Under the pieces are notes generated by a model, which saw nothing but the letters and a program-made list of their open reading frames with translations, searched no databases and was not told the origin of the DNA. 64,000 nt of DNA from Schinkia azotoformans LMG 9581 (GTDB taxonomy: Bacteria > Bacillota > Bacilli > Bacillales > Bacillaceae_J): assembly GCF_000307855.1 (NCBI RefSeq), contig NZ_AJLR01000044.1, forward strand, positions 62,001-126,000, written 5' to 3'. The position numbers were made by a program, and so were the translations under genes. Shown here in pieces: positions 31,918-40,816 of the stretch; positions within the stretch are counted from its first letter, which is position 1; every line of letters begins with the position of its first letter.

Positions 31918-32688
31918 TTACTTCAATTCAGCACTAATTAATTTTACAAATGCATCGACAACATCTTCTGATTCGCCTTCAAATATATTTAAACGGCGCT
32001 CCACCTGTTCAGGTGCGAGTGTACTAACTACTATACTTGAAGGTTGATAATCTGTTGCCTCAATATCAGCTAATGTGTATGTCGTTACAGGTTTCTTATT
32101 TGCTGCAATAATGTCTTTCATTCCCGCAATACGGGGGACATTAATTTCAGATGTAACAGATAATACCGCAGGTAATGTTATCTCTAGAACTTGAATCTCA
32201 TTTTCTAGCGCACGTTCTACAATGACTTTATCCCCATCAGGTGTAATCTTATTCACGGCATTAACTACCGGAACACCTAGCAATTCACCTAATTGATTAC
32301 CGACTTGCTGTGCATAAAAGTCAGAGGATCCTGCACCGCATAAGACAAGATCAAAGTCACCCATTTTTTTAATAGCTGTTTCTAATATTTTTGCAGATTG
32401 ATAGGTATCAGCTTGTACCAATGCTTCATCGGTCACAATATATAAGTCATCCAAACCTCTAGATAGAATATCTTTTTTCAGTTTTGCATTTTCAAGGATT
32501 TTTCCTCCAGCACACAAACCAGATAATTGACCTCCTGCAGCCTCAACAATTTGTTTTCCTGCTTCAACGCCGTTGAGATCATAGGATCCAAACTTCCATT
32601 CCGCTTTTTCAAAGGAAACTTGTCTATCTTTCGAAATCACAATATCTTGTTCCTCAGGTACCGCTTTACAACATGCAATTACTCTCAT
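31918..32688 (-). CDS. fixA: Electron-transfer flavoprotein beta subunit FixA
   Basis: The 256-residue ETF beta-type subunit contains the nucleotide-binding pattern of the family: VIACCKAVPEEQDI at the start, YDLNGVEAGKQIVEAAGG, DLVLCGAGSSDFYAQQVGNQLGELLGVPVV at about 115-144 (the conserved GxxS/xDxxxxQVxxxLAE-type segment) and LPAVLSVTSEINVPRIAGMKDIIAANKKP. It forms a heterodimer with FixB. It lies between the CoA-transferase and fixB genes in the operon. Confidence 0.93.
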   Translation of the reverse strand: MRVIACCKAVPEEQDIVISKDRQVSFEKAEWKFGSYDLNGVEAGKQIVEAAGGQLSGLCAGGKILENAKLKKDILSRGLDDLYIVTDEALVQADTYQSAKILETAIKKMGDFDLVLCGAGSSDFYAQQVGNQLGELLGVPVVNAVNKITPDGDKVIVERALENEIQVLEITLPAVLSVTSEINVPRIAGMKDIIAANKKPVTTYTLADIEATDYQPSSIVVSTLAPEQVERRLNIFEGESEDVVDAFVKLISAELK

Positions 32689-32782
32689 CTATTAACACCT
32701 TCTTAATAATTTTGTTTGATTTAATATAGATCATTTTTCACTGGACGAGAGGATATGCTCCTCCCATCCATCAATTTGGGTA

Positions 32783-33994
32783 TTAGGATTTTTTAATAAT
32801 GCCCTTTTCAGCTAGTTCGTGAATCTTTTCACATGAATAACCTATTTCAGTTAAGATACTTTCTGTATCCATTCCAAGGGTTGGCATACCCCGCCAAATT
32901 TGCCCCGGATTATTTTTGAACTTAGGGAATATATTAGGACCTTTGCATTTTTTGCCGTCAATTGTTTCCCATTCCACGAATGCTTCACGAGCGATAAAAT
33001 GCGGATGATTTGGCAACTCTTCAAACGTCATCATTTTATTTGCTGCAATCTTACAATCTGAGAAATCCTTTTCTACCTCGTCAACCGGCATACTTAACAA
33101 GTATTCTTCTATTTTTTGTTCGATAAGCTCCGCCTTAGGACCATCCAACCAAAGTGCTGTTGTACCTTCCGGGTATTCATCCGTTCCCCATAAATAACCA
33201 AGTCCAATTCTTTCAAGGATCGCCTTATTCTGCTTTGCACCATATAGGCATAAGCTTAAGAAACCATCTTTACACTTGTACACTCCGATTCCACATAAGT
33301 TTTGGTGTTTGGCACCTGCACGTGGATAGAGAATTCCTGCATTAAGGTAATCCATCATGTAATAAGCACCCATGCGAAGCATCACTTCATACATGGCAAT
33401 ATCAATGCTCTCGCCAACTCCGGTTTTCTGTGCTTTGTAAAGGGCTGCAAGTGCCGAACCCACGACCATTTGTGAGGTAAAATAATCACCAGTATAAGGT
33501 GAAGCAATCATCGGCTGCTCTGGAGATCCGTTTTGACTTAGATAGCCGCTAAACGCTTGAGCTGTTTGGTCATAAGCCGCCCTGTTTACTCTTTCCATGT
33601 CGCCATACTGACCATAGCCGGAAACATGCACAATGACTAAGGAGTTATTATGTTCCCATAGCAATTCATCTGTAATGCCACGCCTTGCAAACGCTGGTCC
33701 CTTGCTTGATTCAATAAATATATCTGCTGTTTCAATTAGTTTTAGAAATACTTCTCTTCCTTCTTCCGAGAAGATATCCAACGATAAGCTCCGCTGATTG
33801 CGGCGTTCGAGTTCTTTCACATAGGTTGTGTCTCTCATTGAATCGCCATTAAATGTATTTTCAATCCAAGTAACATCTGCCCCCCATTCTGCCATTAATT
33901 GTGCAGCCTCAGGTCCTGCTATTTCTACTGCGGAATAAACCACTTTTAAACCATGTAAGTTTCCAAATGCCGGCTTGCTTGTTGCGGTTGACAT
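32783..33994 (-). CDS. caiB: CaiB-like L-carnitine CoA-transferase
   Basis: The 403-residue family III CoA-transferase moves CoA between carnitine/butyrobetaine derivatives, for example from gamma-butyrobetainyl-CoA to carnitine. The N-terminal Rossmann-type start GLKVVYSAVEIAGPEAAQLMAEWGADV and the catalytic aspartate region IASPYTGDYFTSQMVVGSALAAL (Asp at about 170) are clear. GESIDIAMYEVMLR is the usual family motif. ATG 33994 has AAAGGAG at eight bases; two earlier in-frame starts are too close to that site or lack one. Gene order (caiT, caiA, caiB) mirrors enterobacterial carnitine operons. Confidence 0.88.
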   Translation of the reverse strand: MSTATSKPAFGNLHGLKVVYSAVEIAGPEAAQLMAEWGADVTWIENTFNGDSMRDTTYVKELERRNQRSLSLDIFSEEGREVFLKLIETADIFIESSKGPAFARRGITDELLWEHNNSLVIVHVSGYGQYGDMERVNRAAYDQTAQAFSGYLSQNGSPEQPMIASPYTGDYFTSQMVVGSALAALYKAQKTGVGESIDIAMYEVMLRMGAYYMMDYLNAGILYPRAGAKHQNLCGIGVYKCKDGFLSLCLYGAKQNKAILERIGLGYLWGTDEYPEGTTALWLDGPKAELIEQKIEEYLLSMPVDEVEKDFSDCKIAANKMMTFEELPNHPHFIAREAFVEWETIDGKKCKGPNIFPKFKNNPGQIWRGMPTLGMDTESILTEIGYSCEKIHELAEKGIIKKS

Positions 33995-34056
33995 CAACAT
34001 TACTCCTTTCACCAGGTCCAATATCTATTAACCTATAAGTTTCTTACTATATGTGA

Positions 34057-35190
34057 TTAGCGATATTTTTTTAGTACTGCTCTGCCGGCAGTAAGAATTT
34101 GCATTTCGTCTGATCCACCAGAAACTCTATCGACACGAAGGTCACGCCAGAATCTGGTAATACGGTGTTCACCAGCGATACCTACTCCGCCTAAAACCTG
34201 CATAGCGTCATCTACCACTTCAAAAGCAGCATTTGCACAGTAATATTTACACATCGCAGCATCTCCGGAATCTGCTAAACCATTATCAATCTTCCAAGCA
34301 GTTTCATATAACATGTTGCGCATATTCTTAACTTTGATCGCCATACGGCAAAACTTCTCTTGAATTAATTGGAATCGCCCAATTGCCTCACCAAATTGCT
34401 TTCTTTGGTTGGCATATTTAGCTGCATCCTCTAGTGCGCATAGTGCAGTAGCATAATTCGTACAGCCAACTAGGAAACGTTCAAAGTCGAACTCTTCCTT
34501 CACACGGTTAAAGCCGTTTCCTTCTTTTCCAAACATATCTTTTTCTTCTAATTCAACGTTATCGAAATAGATTGAACAGCAACTATCCATGCGCAACCCT
34601 AATTTTGGAAGTTTCTCAATTTTAATGCCTGGTTTTGTCATATCAACAAACCATTCCGAAAAAGTAGAGTAATTGTCAGAATCTCTCGCCATTACTACTA
34701 AATAAGGAGCACCTGCACCACTTGTAATGTAGATTTTTTGGCCGTTTAAATAGACTTTTCCATTTTTGCGAGTGTACGTTGTCTGCAGGCTACCAACATC
34801 TGAACCTGCTCCTGGCTCAGTAATCGCTGAATTCCACATTTGTTTTCCTGTGCCGCGCAGGGCCATGATTTTTTCAATTTGCTCTTCAGTTCCTTCCCGA
34901 AGAACCGTATTAAAGCCAGGAAGCTGATATAAAACGTATGTTGGTCCACCTAATCTGCCTAGTTCTTCCCAAACAGCTGTTAATGTTACAAGACCTGCAT
35001 CAAAACCACCATGTTCCTCCGGTAATAAAAGACTATCAATTCCTAAATCAGCAAGCTCCTTAACCCATCTTTCTGGATACTCACTTTTTTCGTCACACTC
35101 AAGAAAGTAACTTTCCCAGTTCTCTCTTCCCATTAATTCACGAATCCCTGCAACGATTAATTCCTGTTCATCTGTAAGTCTAAAATCCAT
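34057..35190 (-). CDS. caiA: CaiA-like acyl-CoA dehydrogenase (crotonobetainyl-CoA reductase)
   Basis: The 377-residue flavoprotein has the acyl-CoA dehydrogenase signatures [18 protein letters not shown] at about 127-144 and [34 protein letters not shown] near the C-terminus. In carnitine pathways CaiA reduces crotonobetainyl-CoA to gamma-butyrobetainyl-CoA with electrons from FixAB. It directly follows the BCCT transporter by 50 bp and precedes CaiB, fitting that role. A general short-chain dehydrogenase cannot be excluded by sequence alone. Confidence 0.88.
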   Translation of the reverse strand: MDFRLTDEQELIVAGIRELMGRENWESYFLECDEKSEYPERWVKELADLGIDSLLLPEEHGGFDAGLVTLTAVWEELGRLGGPTYVLYQLPGFNTVLREGTEEQIEKIMALRGTGKQMWNSAITEPGAGSDVGSLQTTYTRKNGKVYLNGQKIYITSGAGAPYLVVMARDSDNYSTFSEWFVDMTKPGIKIEKLPKLGLRMDSCCSIYFDNVELEEKDMFGKEGNGFNRVKEEFDFERFLVGCTNYATALCALEDAAKYANQRKQFGEAIGRFQLIQEKFCRMAIKVKNMRNMLYETAWKIDNGLADSGDAAMCKYYCANAAFEVVDDAMQVLGGVGIAGEHRITRFWRDLRVDRVSGGSDEMQILTAGRAVLKKYR

Positions 35191-35240
35191 TATGAAACCC
35201 CTCCATTATATTTATAGAATTTAGGTAATGTATCTACTGA

Positions 35241-36782
35241 TTATCCAGCTCTCTTTTCATCATCATTTTTAGTTTTTTTACTGTTTTTCCAACCCGTTTT
35301 TTGAACCTCTTTAAAGAATGAAAGCGGGATAATGATACAAACAATCATCATTGGCAAGCCGCCTAAAACCGAGGCTGTTTGCAAAGGTTTAAGTCCCCCT
35401 AGCATCAGCAGTGAAATCGCAAGTACACCCAGTAGTAATGACCATGCGATCCGATTTACTCTTGATGGTTCATCATCCTCTGTGATTTCTTTAGTCGTTA
35501 CCATCGCCAATGTATAGGCAACACCATTAATGAATGTCGCTGTAGAAATAAAAGCGTAAACAAGAAATACTGGGAGTACAATTTTTGCTAATGGCAACGT
35601 GTTATATATTCCGACAATAGCGGCAGCCGGACCAGCTGTTTCCATTATCGTGCCGATATCTACTAGTCCTTCGTAATGGGCGAACATTCCATAGTTTGTA
35701 AACACACCGAAGAAAACCATTTCTCCTAGAACAATTGCGCCTAATACTCCTAATGAGAATTCGCGAACCGTTCTCCCTTTTGAAATTTTTACTAGATAAA
35801 TAGAATAAGTAACAACGCAGTTTAAGAACCAAGCCCAATAGAAAATCGTCCATCCTTGTGGGAAACCAGACTTACCATATGGGTCTGTATAGAATGTCAT
35901 TCTAGTAATATTTTGCAGCATTGTTCCAAGCGCATCTGTAAAACCATTTAAAATAAATGATGTTGGACCAAACACTGCGACAAAAATAATAACACCAAAA
36001 GCTAAATACACTCTTATATCGCTAAGGATTTTAATCCCTTTCTGTAATCCAAAATAAATGCTAGTTGTAAATAAAGCGATCCAAGCGATTAGAATCCATC
36101 CATCCATTGACAGCGTATGTGGAATTCCAAATATCTTAGAAATTAGTTCTGCAACAAGCGGTGTACCTAAACCTAATGATGTACCTACTCCGGCAACCAT
36201 TCCGATAATGTAAAGGATGTCAATTACTTTCCCTGTAAATCCATCCTTTTGTTTTCCTAATAAGCCGCACACACTACTCGGCTTCACAACATTCCTTTTC
36301 TTAACAAAGAAGTTATAACCAATTGCTGTTCCGATTACCACATACATAGCAGATGGAATTAGTCCCCAATGGTACATACCATATGCAGAAGCCCATTGTG
36401 CAGCTTCAGTAGAAAATGGTTCTGCGCCAAAAGGAGGAGCTTGCATGTAATAATACCATTCAATTGTTGCCCAATATAAAAGGGCCGCGCTTGAAGTTGA
36501 AGTGAAGATCATTCCTAACCATGTACTAGTCTTAAATTCCGGTTCGCCATCTCCAAATCTTTTATCCTTGTACTTACCAAAGATAAAGTACATAGCAATA
36601 AGGAAAAGAATAATTACGTACCATTCAAATGACCAACCGAGTTTGTCTGTTGTCCAAGCCAAGGCAGCATTTGATATTTCATTTGCTTTGTCCGGATTTT
36701 TAATGATTAATCCACAAATAATGGAAATAAATAGTAATGGTGGCCAGAAGATAATATGATCAATCTTCATTTTCTTTTTCAT
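35241..36782 (-). CDS. caiT: BCCT-family betaine/carnitine transporter, CaiT-like
   Basis: The 513-residue integral membrane carrier has twelve predicted helices and the BCCT signature WTIFYWAWFL at about 308-317, GMVAGVGTSLGLGTPLV at about 196-212 and the tail RIAWSLLLGVLAISLLMLGGLKPLQTASVLGGLP, which is close to E. coli CaiT in pattern. CaiT exchanges L-carnitine for gamma-butyrobetaine. It is the first gene of the operon, preceded by GAGGAGG and, 160 bp upstream, by a -24/-12 promoter. Together with the CaiA/CaiB/Fix genes this makes carnitine, crotonobetaine or a related betaine the likely substrate. Confidence 0.9.
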   Translation of the reverse strand: MKKKMKIDHIIFWPPLLFISIICGLIIKNPDKANEISNAALAWTTDKLGWSFEWYVIILFLIAMYFIFGKYKDKRFGDGEPEFKTSTWLGMIFTSTSSAALLYWATIEWYYYMQAPPFGAEPFSTEAAQWASAYGMYHWGLIPSAMYVVIGTAIGYNFFVKKRNVVKPSSVCGLLGKQKDGFTGKVIDILYIIGMVAGVGTSLGLGTPLVAELISKIFGIPHTLSMDGWILIAWIALFTTSIYFGLQKGIKILSDIRVYLAFGVIIFVAVFGPTSFILNGFTDALGTMLQNITRMTFYTDPYGKSGFPQGWTIFYWAWFLNCVVTYSIYLVKISKGRTVREFSLGVLGAIVLGEMVFFGVFTNYGMFAHYEGLVDIGTIMETAGPAAAIVGIYNTLPLAKIVLPVFLVYAFISTATFINGVAYTLAMVTTKEITEDDEPSRVNRIAWSLLLGVLAISLLMLGGLKPLQTASVLGGLPMMIVCIIIPLSFFKEVQKTGWKNSKKTKNDDEKRAG

Positions 36783-36907
36783 TTGATTTCCTCCTCATTA
36801 TCCTTTTATCTATTCCTGGCTCGTGAATAAATTCTAATTACTCAATCGGTTGAGCATAATATTGACTGCCCTCTCACCTCCCATATAAAAAATGAAATCT
36901 TTAATTA

Positions 36908-36932
36908 AGTGAAACCATGGTTTTTCTTTCAC
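36908..36932. repeat. Inverted repeat at the cai transcription start
   Basis: AGTGAAA and TTTCACT bracket a perfect 12-base palindrome AAACCATGGTTT, 12 to 40 bases downstream of the -12 element. It could be a repressor operator or a 5' mRNA hairpin. Confidence 0.45.
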
Positions 36933-36944
36933 TAAATTATATAA

Positions 36945-36960
36945 GCAATAACTGTTCCAA
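36945..36960 (-). promoter_or_regulatory. Sigma-54 (-24/-12) promoter of the carnitine operon
   Basis: On the minus strand TTGGAACAGTTATTGC has GG and GC separated by exactly ten bases, the invariant spacing of RpoN promoters, with TTGGAAC for the -24 box and TTGCTTA for the -12 box. The transcription start would be near 36933, leaving a leader of about 150 nt before caiT. Confidence 0.8.
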
Positions 36961-37017
36961 CTTTTTCGTCAGTCTCTTAATAAAAATAAAATTTTTCACC
37001 TGAAACTAAACATACTT

Positions 37018-37033
37018 TGTGATTTATTTCACA
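37018..37033. promoter_or_regulatory. FNR/CRP-type palindrome TGTGA-N6-TCACA (near cai promoter)
   Basis: TGTGA-TTTATT-TCACA is a perfect 5-bp dyad with the spacing of Bacillus Fnr and CRP-family sites, extended by TT/AA on each side. It lies about 60 bp upstream of the -24 box. The activator could be Fnr (anaerobiosis) or the sigma-54 enhancer-binding protein; sequence cannot distinguish them. Confidence 0.6.
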
Positions 37034-37254
37034 AAAGATGACACAAACAAAAATCTATGTTGTACCTTTTCGAAAAATATTTTTACATGTTAAATTTTTT
37101 TGACGTACAAGTCTGTTGGTATTGTATGGGTTAGATAATATGTAAAAAATTTTTAACAAAAAGTAGAACTTTCTTTCCAAATTGAAGTAGAAAATAAGTT
37201 TATAGGAGTTTTAGACTTTTAAATATAGGTGAAGGTTTTGTGAACAAAGCCGTT

Positions 37255-37297
37255 TTAATAACAAAAAAAGGAAGCAAAGGATGTTTCCCTTGCCTCC
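37255..37297 (-). terminator. Intrinsic terminator after rpoN
   Basis: On the minus strand GGAGGCAAGGG-AAACAT-CCTTTGCTTCC forms an 11-bp stem with one G-T pair, followed by TTTTTTTGTTATT. Confidence 0.88.
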
Positions 37298-37363
37298 GTC
37301 TAATATTCTTAAGAAACAAATAATGTATTAGTTCACTGCTAAGCATAGCTACCTGCTTAACAT

Positions 37364-37379
37364 TGTGAGTTTTTTCACA
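37364..37379. promoter_or_regulatory. Second FNR/CRP-type palindrome TGTGA-N6-TCACA (3' of rpoN)
   Basis: TGTGA-GTTTTT-TCACA lies ten bases beyond the rpoN stop. It is the same 5-6-5 dyad as at 37018-37033, 346 bp away. Two such sites upstream of a -24/-12 promoter fit either remote activator sites or Fnr control. Confidence 0.5.
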
Positions 37380-37388
37380 TGTTTAAAG

Positions 37389-38690
37389 TCAATATCGCTT
37401 ACGTTTAGATGATGAAGGAACGCCTAGTTGTTCACGATATTTAGTTACCGTTCTACGAGTAAGAGTAAGTCCTTCATTGGCAGATAATATATCTAAAATT
37501 TTTTGATCTGATAATGGCTTGCTCTTATTTTCATTTTTAACTATTTCAACTATCAAATCCTTAACAATCTCCGAGGATATTTCGTCATTTCCATTTGTAC
37601 TTATACTTGATGTAAAAAAGTATTTTAATTCGAAAAGACCATGTGGTGTCTGCACATATTTACCGTTAACAGCTCGACTTACAGTTGATTCATGTAGTTC
37701 AACCAATTCCGCAATTTCTTTAATGGTTAATGGTTTTAAATAGGAAGTACCTTTTTGAAAAAAGTCATTTTGTTTATCTATAATTGCTTGCATTACACGT
37801 ACTAAAGTTGTCTTCCGTTTTTCAATTGATTTCTTCAGCCAATTTAAGTGCTCATACTTCTCAGTTAAATAATTTGACTGGTCATACTTTGAGAGTTGAT
37901 CCATTCGTTCATTATAGTAGGAGTCGCATGACAACTTTGGATAGAGAGCGTTATTTATCTTAACAATAAATCCTTGCCTATCTTCGCTTATGATTAATTC
38001 TGGTTTTATGAGTTGAGGATAATCATTTTGATAAGAACTGGCTGGCCTAGGATTTAGATTTTTTAATAAATCAAATACGTTTTGAATTTCTGTAATATCC
38101 ACCCCCATTTTATTACTAATTTCTCTCCACTTTCTTTCAACTAATAATTCGAAATAATGAGCAACTACTAATTCAGCCAGTTCATTATGATTGCTAACAT
38201 CTCTTATTTGAAGCAAAATACATTCCTGTAATGTACGGGCACCTACACCAATTGGCTCAAAAGTTTGTAAGCGATAAAGGGCTTGTTCTACCAAATCAAC
38301 AGGTACTGCAAAGTGCTTGCTAACATCCTGTAAATCTCCTTGAAAATATCCATTTTCATCGACTAGAAAAATTAAGTATTCCATTATTTCTTGTTCTTTA
38401 GGTTTAAGTGTTAAAAAACTTAGTTGTTCCAATAAAAAATCATATAAATTTCTCGGTTGCTCAATATTATTTAACCAATCTTTTTCACTATTTTTATCAT
38501 TTTGATGTTTTTTTAAAATAAGATGGTTGTTGTCAAAAGACTCCATATCTATTAATGGGTTTTCCAGAGCCTGGTCCATTAAAAACCTCTCCAACTCAAC
38601 CATGGGCATATGCAATAGTGAAAGCTGTTGTTCCATCTTGTTTGTAATAACAAGTTGTAACCTCTGGTTTTGAAAAAGTCCTTGTTCCAT
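37389..38690 (-). CDS. rpoN: RNA polymerase sigma-54 factor (RpoN/SigL)
   Basis: The 433-residue factor has the glutamine-rich region I at the start (QNQRLQLVITNKMEQQLSLLHMPMVELERFL), the core-binding region (IGVGARTLQECILLQI at about 136-151), the HTH-like segment PLTIKEIAELVELHESTVSRAVNGKYVQTPHGLFELKYFF and the RpoN box RRTVTKYREQLGVPSSSKRKRY at the extreme C-terminus. It directs polymerase to -24/-12 promoters such as that of the neighbouring cai operon. The gene is read in the same direction as caiT but is separated by a terminator and about 600 bp of regulatory sequence. Confidence 0.96.
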   Translation of the reverse strand: MEQGLFQNQRLQLVITNKMEQQLSLLHMPMVELERFLMDQALENPLIDMESFDNNHLILKKHQNDKNSEKDWLNNIEQPRNLYDFLLEQLSFLTLKPKEQEIMEYLIFLVDENGYFQGDLQDVSKHFAVPVDLVEQALYRLQTFEPIGVGARTLQECILLQIRDVSNHNELAELVVAHYFELLVERKWREISNKMGVDITEIQNVFDLLKNLNPRPASSYQNDYPQLIKPELIISEDRQGFIVKINNALYPKLSCDSYYNERMDQLSKYDQSNYLTEKYEHLNWLKKSIEKRKTTLVRVMQAIIDKQNDFFQKGTSYLKPLTIKEIAELVELHESTVSRAVNGKYVQTPHGLFELKYFFTSSISTNGNDEISSEIVKDLIVEIVKNENKSKPLSDQKILDILSANEGLTLTRRTVTKYREQLGVPSSSKRKRY

Positions 38691-38847
38691 AATAAATTGC
38701 TCCTCTGATTAGCTAGATATTTCCGTTAATCTATTCGAAAAAATTTTTCTCATATAAAATAAGCTATCATAACTAATCAAAGTCAAATTGCAAAAATATA
38801 TCCATTTCATTAACTTTTTGTGAAAATTGTATGGATAATTATAATTA

Positions 38848-38893
38848 ATAAAAAGGAAAGGGCTTAAGTGACAACTTTTGCCCTTTCCTTTTT
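38848..38893. terminator. Intrinsic terminator after the HprK-like gene
   Basis: AAAAAGGAAAGGGC and GCCCTTTCCTTTTT form a 14-bp perfect stem around a 16-base loop. On the minus strand it ends in CCTTTTTATTAATTAT, directly after the HprK-like stop. Confidence 0.9.
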
Positions 38894-39833
38894 ATCTTTT
38901 CTCGATTCGGCCAAATTCTGGCTCAAGCCGACTTAGAAATTCCTCTGCAGCACTATAGCCCTGCTGCCTTAAATACCAATTATTTGCGGCGGCCTCAATT
39001 AATCCTGCCACATCGCGACCGGGTTGTAGCTGAATTTCTAATGAAGGAATTTTAACACCCATGTAGTCTACATATTCGGGCTCCTGTTCCAAATCATTAT
39101 TCAGATCGTCTTTCTGCCATTTTGTCAGATTAATATCAAGTGCAATTCTTGTTTCATCTTGAAAAGCTGTTCGTCCGTACATACGAACTACATTTAATAA
39201 TCCTAAACTACGAAGGGCCAAGAATTCTTTCGTCTTCTCATCATGAGTACCGAGAATTGTTTGTGAACTAAGCTTTTTTAAAACAACAACATCGTCAGCC
39301 ACAAGTCGGTGTCCCCTGCCGATTAATGTGTGTGCTGTCTCACTTTTTCCAACCCCTGAGTTGCCTCGAAGTAGAATCCCAATTCCAAACACATTCATAC
39401 ATACTCCATGCACAGTCATTTCGGGTGCCAATGCCTTTACCAAATATGCATCTATCTTCAAAATGAATTCCGAGGTTACTTCACGTTTTTTTGTAATTAA
39501 TAAGGGAATTCCCGCTTTAATACAATGATGTTTTAAATACGTAAGTCCCTCTTCACCAGAAGGCACAATAAAACAAGGCGGATGATAGCTAACAATATTC
39601 CCAATTCGGATAATACGTTCCTCTTTACTTAGCTTATGCAAATAGTTTATTTCTTTTTTTCCTAAAATTTGAACTCTTTCTTTTGGAAAAAAGTCAAAGT
39701 GTCCAACAAATTCCAAACCAGGCCGATGTACTCGCTGTTGTGTTATTGTATTCTGTAAATGTTCTTCACCAGCTAACACTGTAAGTGAAAACCTTCGAAC
39801 TATGTCTTCAACCGTTATTTTTTTTTCTATCAT
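38892..39833 (-). CDS. Divergent HPr kinase/phosphorylase paralogue
   Basis: The 313-residue protein has full HprK architecture: the N-terminal domain (QRVHRPGLEFVGHFDFFPKERVQILG at about 35-60), the invariant His in VHGVCMNVFGIGILL, the P-loop GNSGVGKSETAHTLI at about 152-166, RGHRLVADDVVVL and the C-terminal PGRDVAGLIEAAANNWYLR. The canonical catalytic signature EIRGLGI is instead ALRSLGL, so the glutamate and glycine important for the phosphorylase reaction are missing. ATG 39833 has AAAGGGAGAG upstream; the frame is open 41 codons further without a site and would overlap the radical SAM gene. It is paired with a radical SAM/SPASM gene rather than with lgt, as the housekeeping hprK usually is. 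A specialised kinase is inferred. Confidence 0.85.
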   Translation of the reverse strand: MIEKKITVEDIVRRFSLTVLAGEEHLQNTITQQRVHRPGLEFVGHFDFFPKERVQILGKKEINYLHKLSKEERIIRIGNIVSYHPPCFIVPSGEEGLTYLKHHCIKAGIPLLITKKREVTSEFILKIDAYLVKALAPEMTVHGVCMNVFGIGILLRGNSGVGKSETAHTLIGRGHRLVADDVVVLKKLSSQTILGTHDEKTKEFLALRSLGLLNVVRMYGRTAFQDETRIALDINLTKWQKDDLNNDLEQEPEYVDYMGVKIPSLEIQLQPGRDVAGLIEAAANNWYLRQQGYSAAEEFLSRLEPEFGRIEKR

Positions 39834-39849
39834 AAATTCCACTCTCCCT

Positions 39850-40725
39850 TTATACCCCAAACCGCTTTCTGTAACCACATTTCCTGCACATTTCTTCCAC
39901 AGCTTCTCTTCTTGAAAAGCCATCGTATAGATTATTAGCTCGCTCACCTTCGACAATATCGGAGAAAGGTGTTTGATTAATATTACCTAATTTAATTACG
40001 CCTTCACCGTCAAGACAACAAGGGACAACAGTTCCATCAACAAGTATAGCCGCTTGGGTTCTTAGAGCATGGCAGAATCCTTTTCCATCATCTTCCGGGA
40101 CCTGTAAACTCGGCCATTCAAATTCATAATCCTGGTTGAGATAGATTCGATCAGCAATTTTGACTCCGCTGCCAGGCATAACTTTTTCTTCAATTTTAAA
40201 ATCAAGATTAAATTCTTTTTCGATCATTTCGAGGGTCTCACGATTCCTTCTCTTTTCCGCACTTGTTGCATTTTCCCGTTGCAGGTTCCATAAACGAAAT
40301 GAAATTAGAACACCACTCTCAGCTGCTTCACGAGTAAAAGAAAGAATCTGAGACAAGTATTGTTCCCGGTTCAAAGCCCCTTCATTTCCATCAAAACTGT
40401 GGAGGGAGAAATTCATCTGGCGCAATGCCGGCTTCCCTAATAGTTTTTCCCTATTTTTAGCAATTAAAGTTCCATTCGTCGTAATATTCACCTTAAATCC
40501 CTTGGTATAAGCAGCCTCCAGCAATTCGTCAATCCTTGGATGAAGGAGAGGCTCCCCTTTTACATGAAGGTAAATATAAGATGTATGCGGTTTAATCTGG
40601 TCTAATATATTATTAAATTTATCTAATTTGATAAAATTTGCAAGCCGTTCCGTAGGTGGGCAAAAACTACAAGCTAAATTACATACGCTCGTAATTTCCA
40701 CATATACTTTTTTGAATGTTTTCAA
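39850..40725 (-). CDS. Radical SAM/SPASM-type protein
   Basis: The 291-residue protein has the radical SAM cluster motif C-N-L-A-C-S-F-C in VEITSVCNLACSFCPP at about 8-24, the GEP motif KGEPLLHPRI at about 56-65 and a C-terminal Cys-rich SPASM-like part (PCCLDGEGVIKLGN and EEMCRKCGYRKRFG). Such enzymes make peptide or small-molecule modifications with an auxiliary iron-sulfur cluster. It ends 16 bp before the HprK-like gene starts and is probably co-transcribed with it. No precursor peptide frame was found beside them. Function unknown. Confidence 0.85.
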   Translation of the reverse strand: MKTFKKVYVEITSVCNLACSFCPPTERLANFIKLDKFNNILDQIKPHTSYIYLHVKGEPLLHPRIDELLEAAYTKGFKVNITTNGTLIAKNREKLLGKPALRQMNFSLHSFDGNEGALNREQYLSQILSFTREAAESGVLISFRLWNLQRENATSAEKRRNRETLEMIEKEFNLDFKIEEKVMPGSGVKIADRIYLNQDYEFEWPSLQVPEDDGKGFCHALRTQAAILVDGTVVPCCLDGEGVIKLGNINQTPFSDIVEGERANNLYDGFSRREAVEEMCRKCGYRKRFGV

Positions 40726-40816
40726 GGCTTGTTCACCCTTCTAAGTTTTTTATAAGGATAAATACACTTTTCTCATTTTAGCAGAATTATTATGTTTTTA
40801 ACATTTTCAGAATTTT

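Noticed and set aside
39834-39956. 41-codon N-terminal extension of the HprK-like protein
   Set aside because: It overlaps the radical SAM gene antisense to no known domain and lacks a ribosome binding site; the downstream ATG has AAAGGGAG and matches the usual HprK start.
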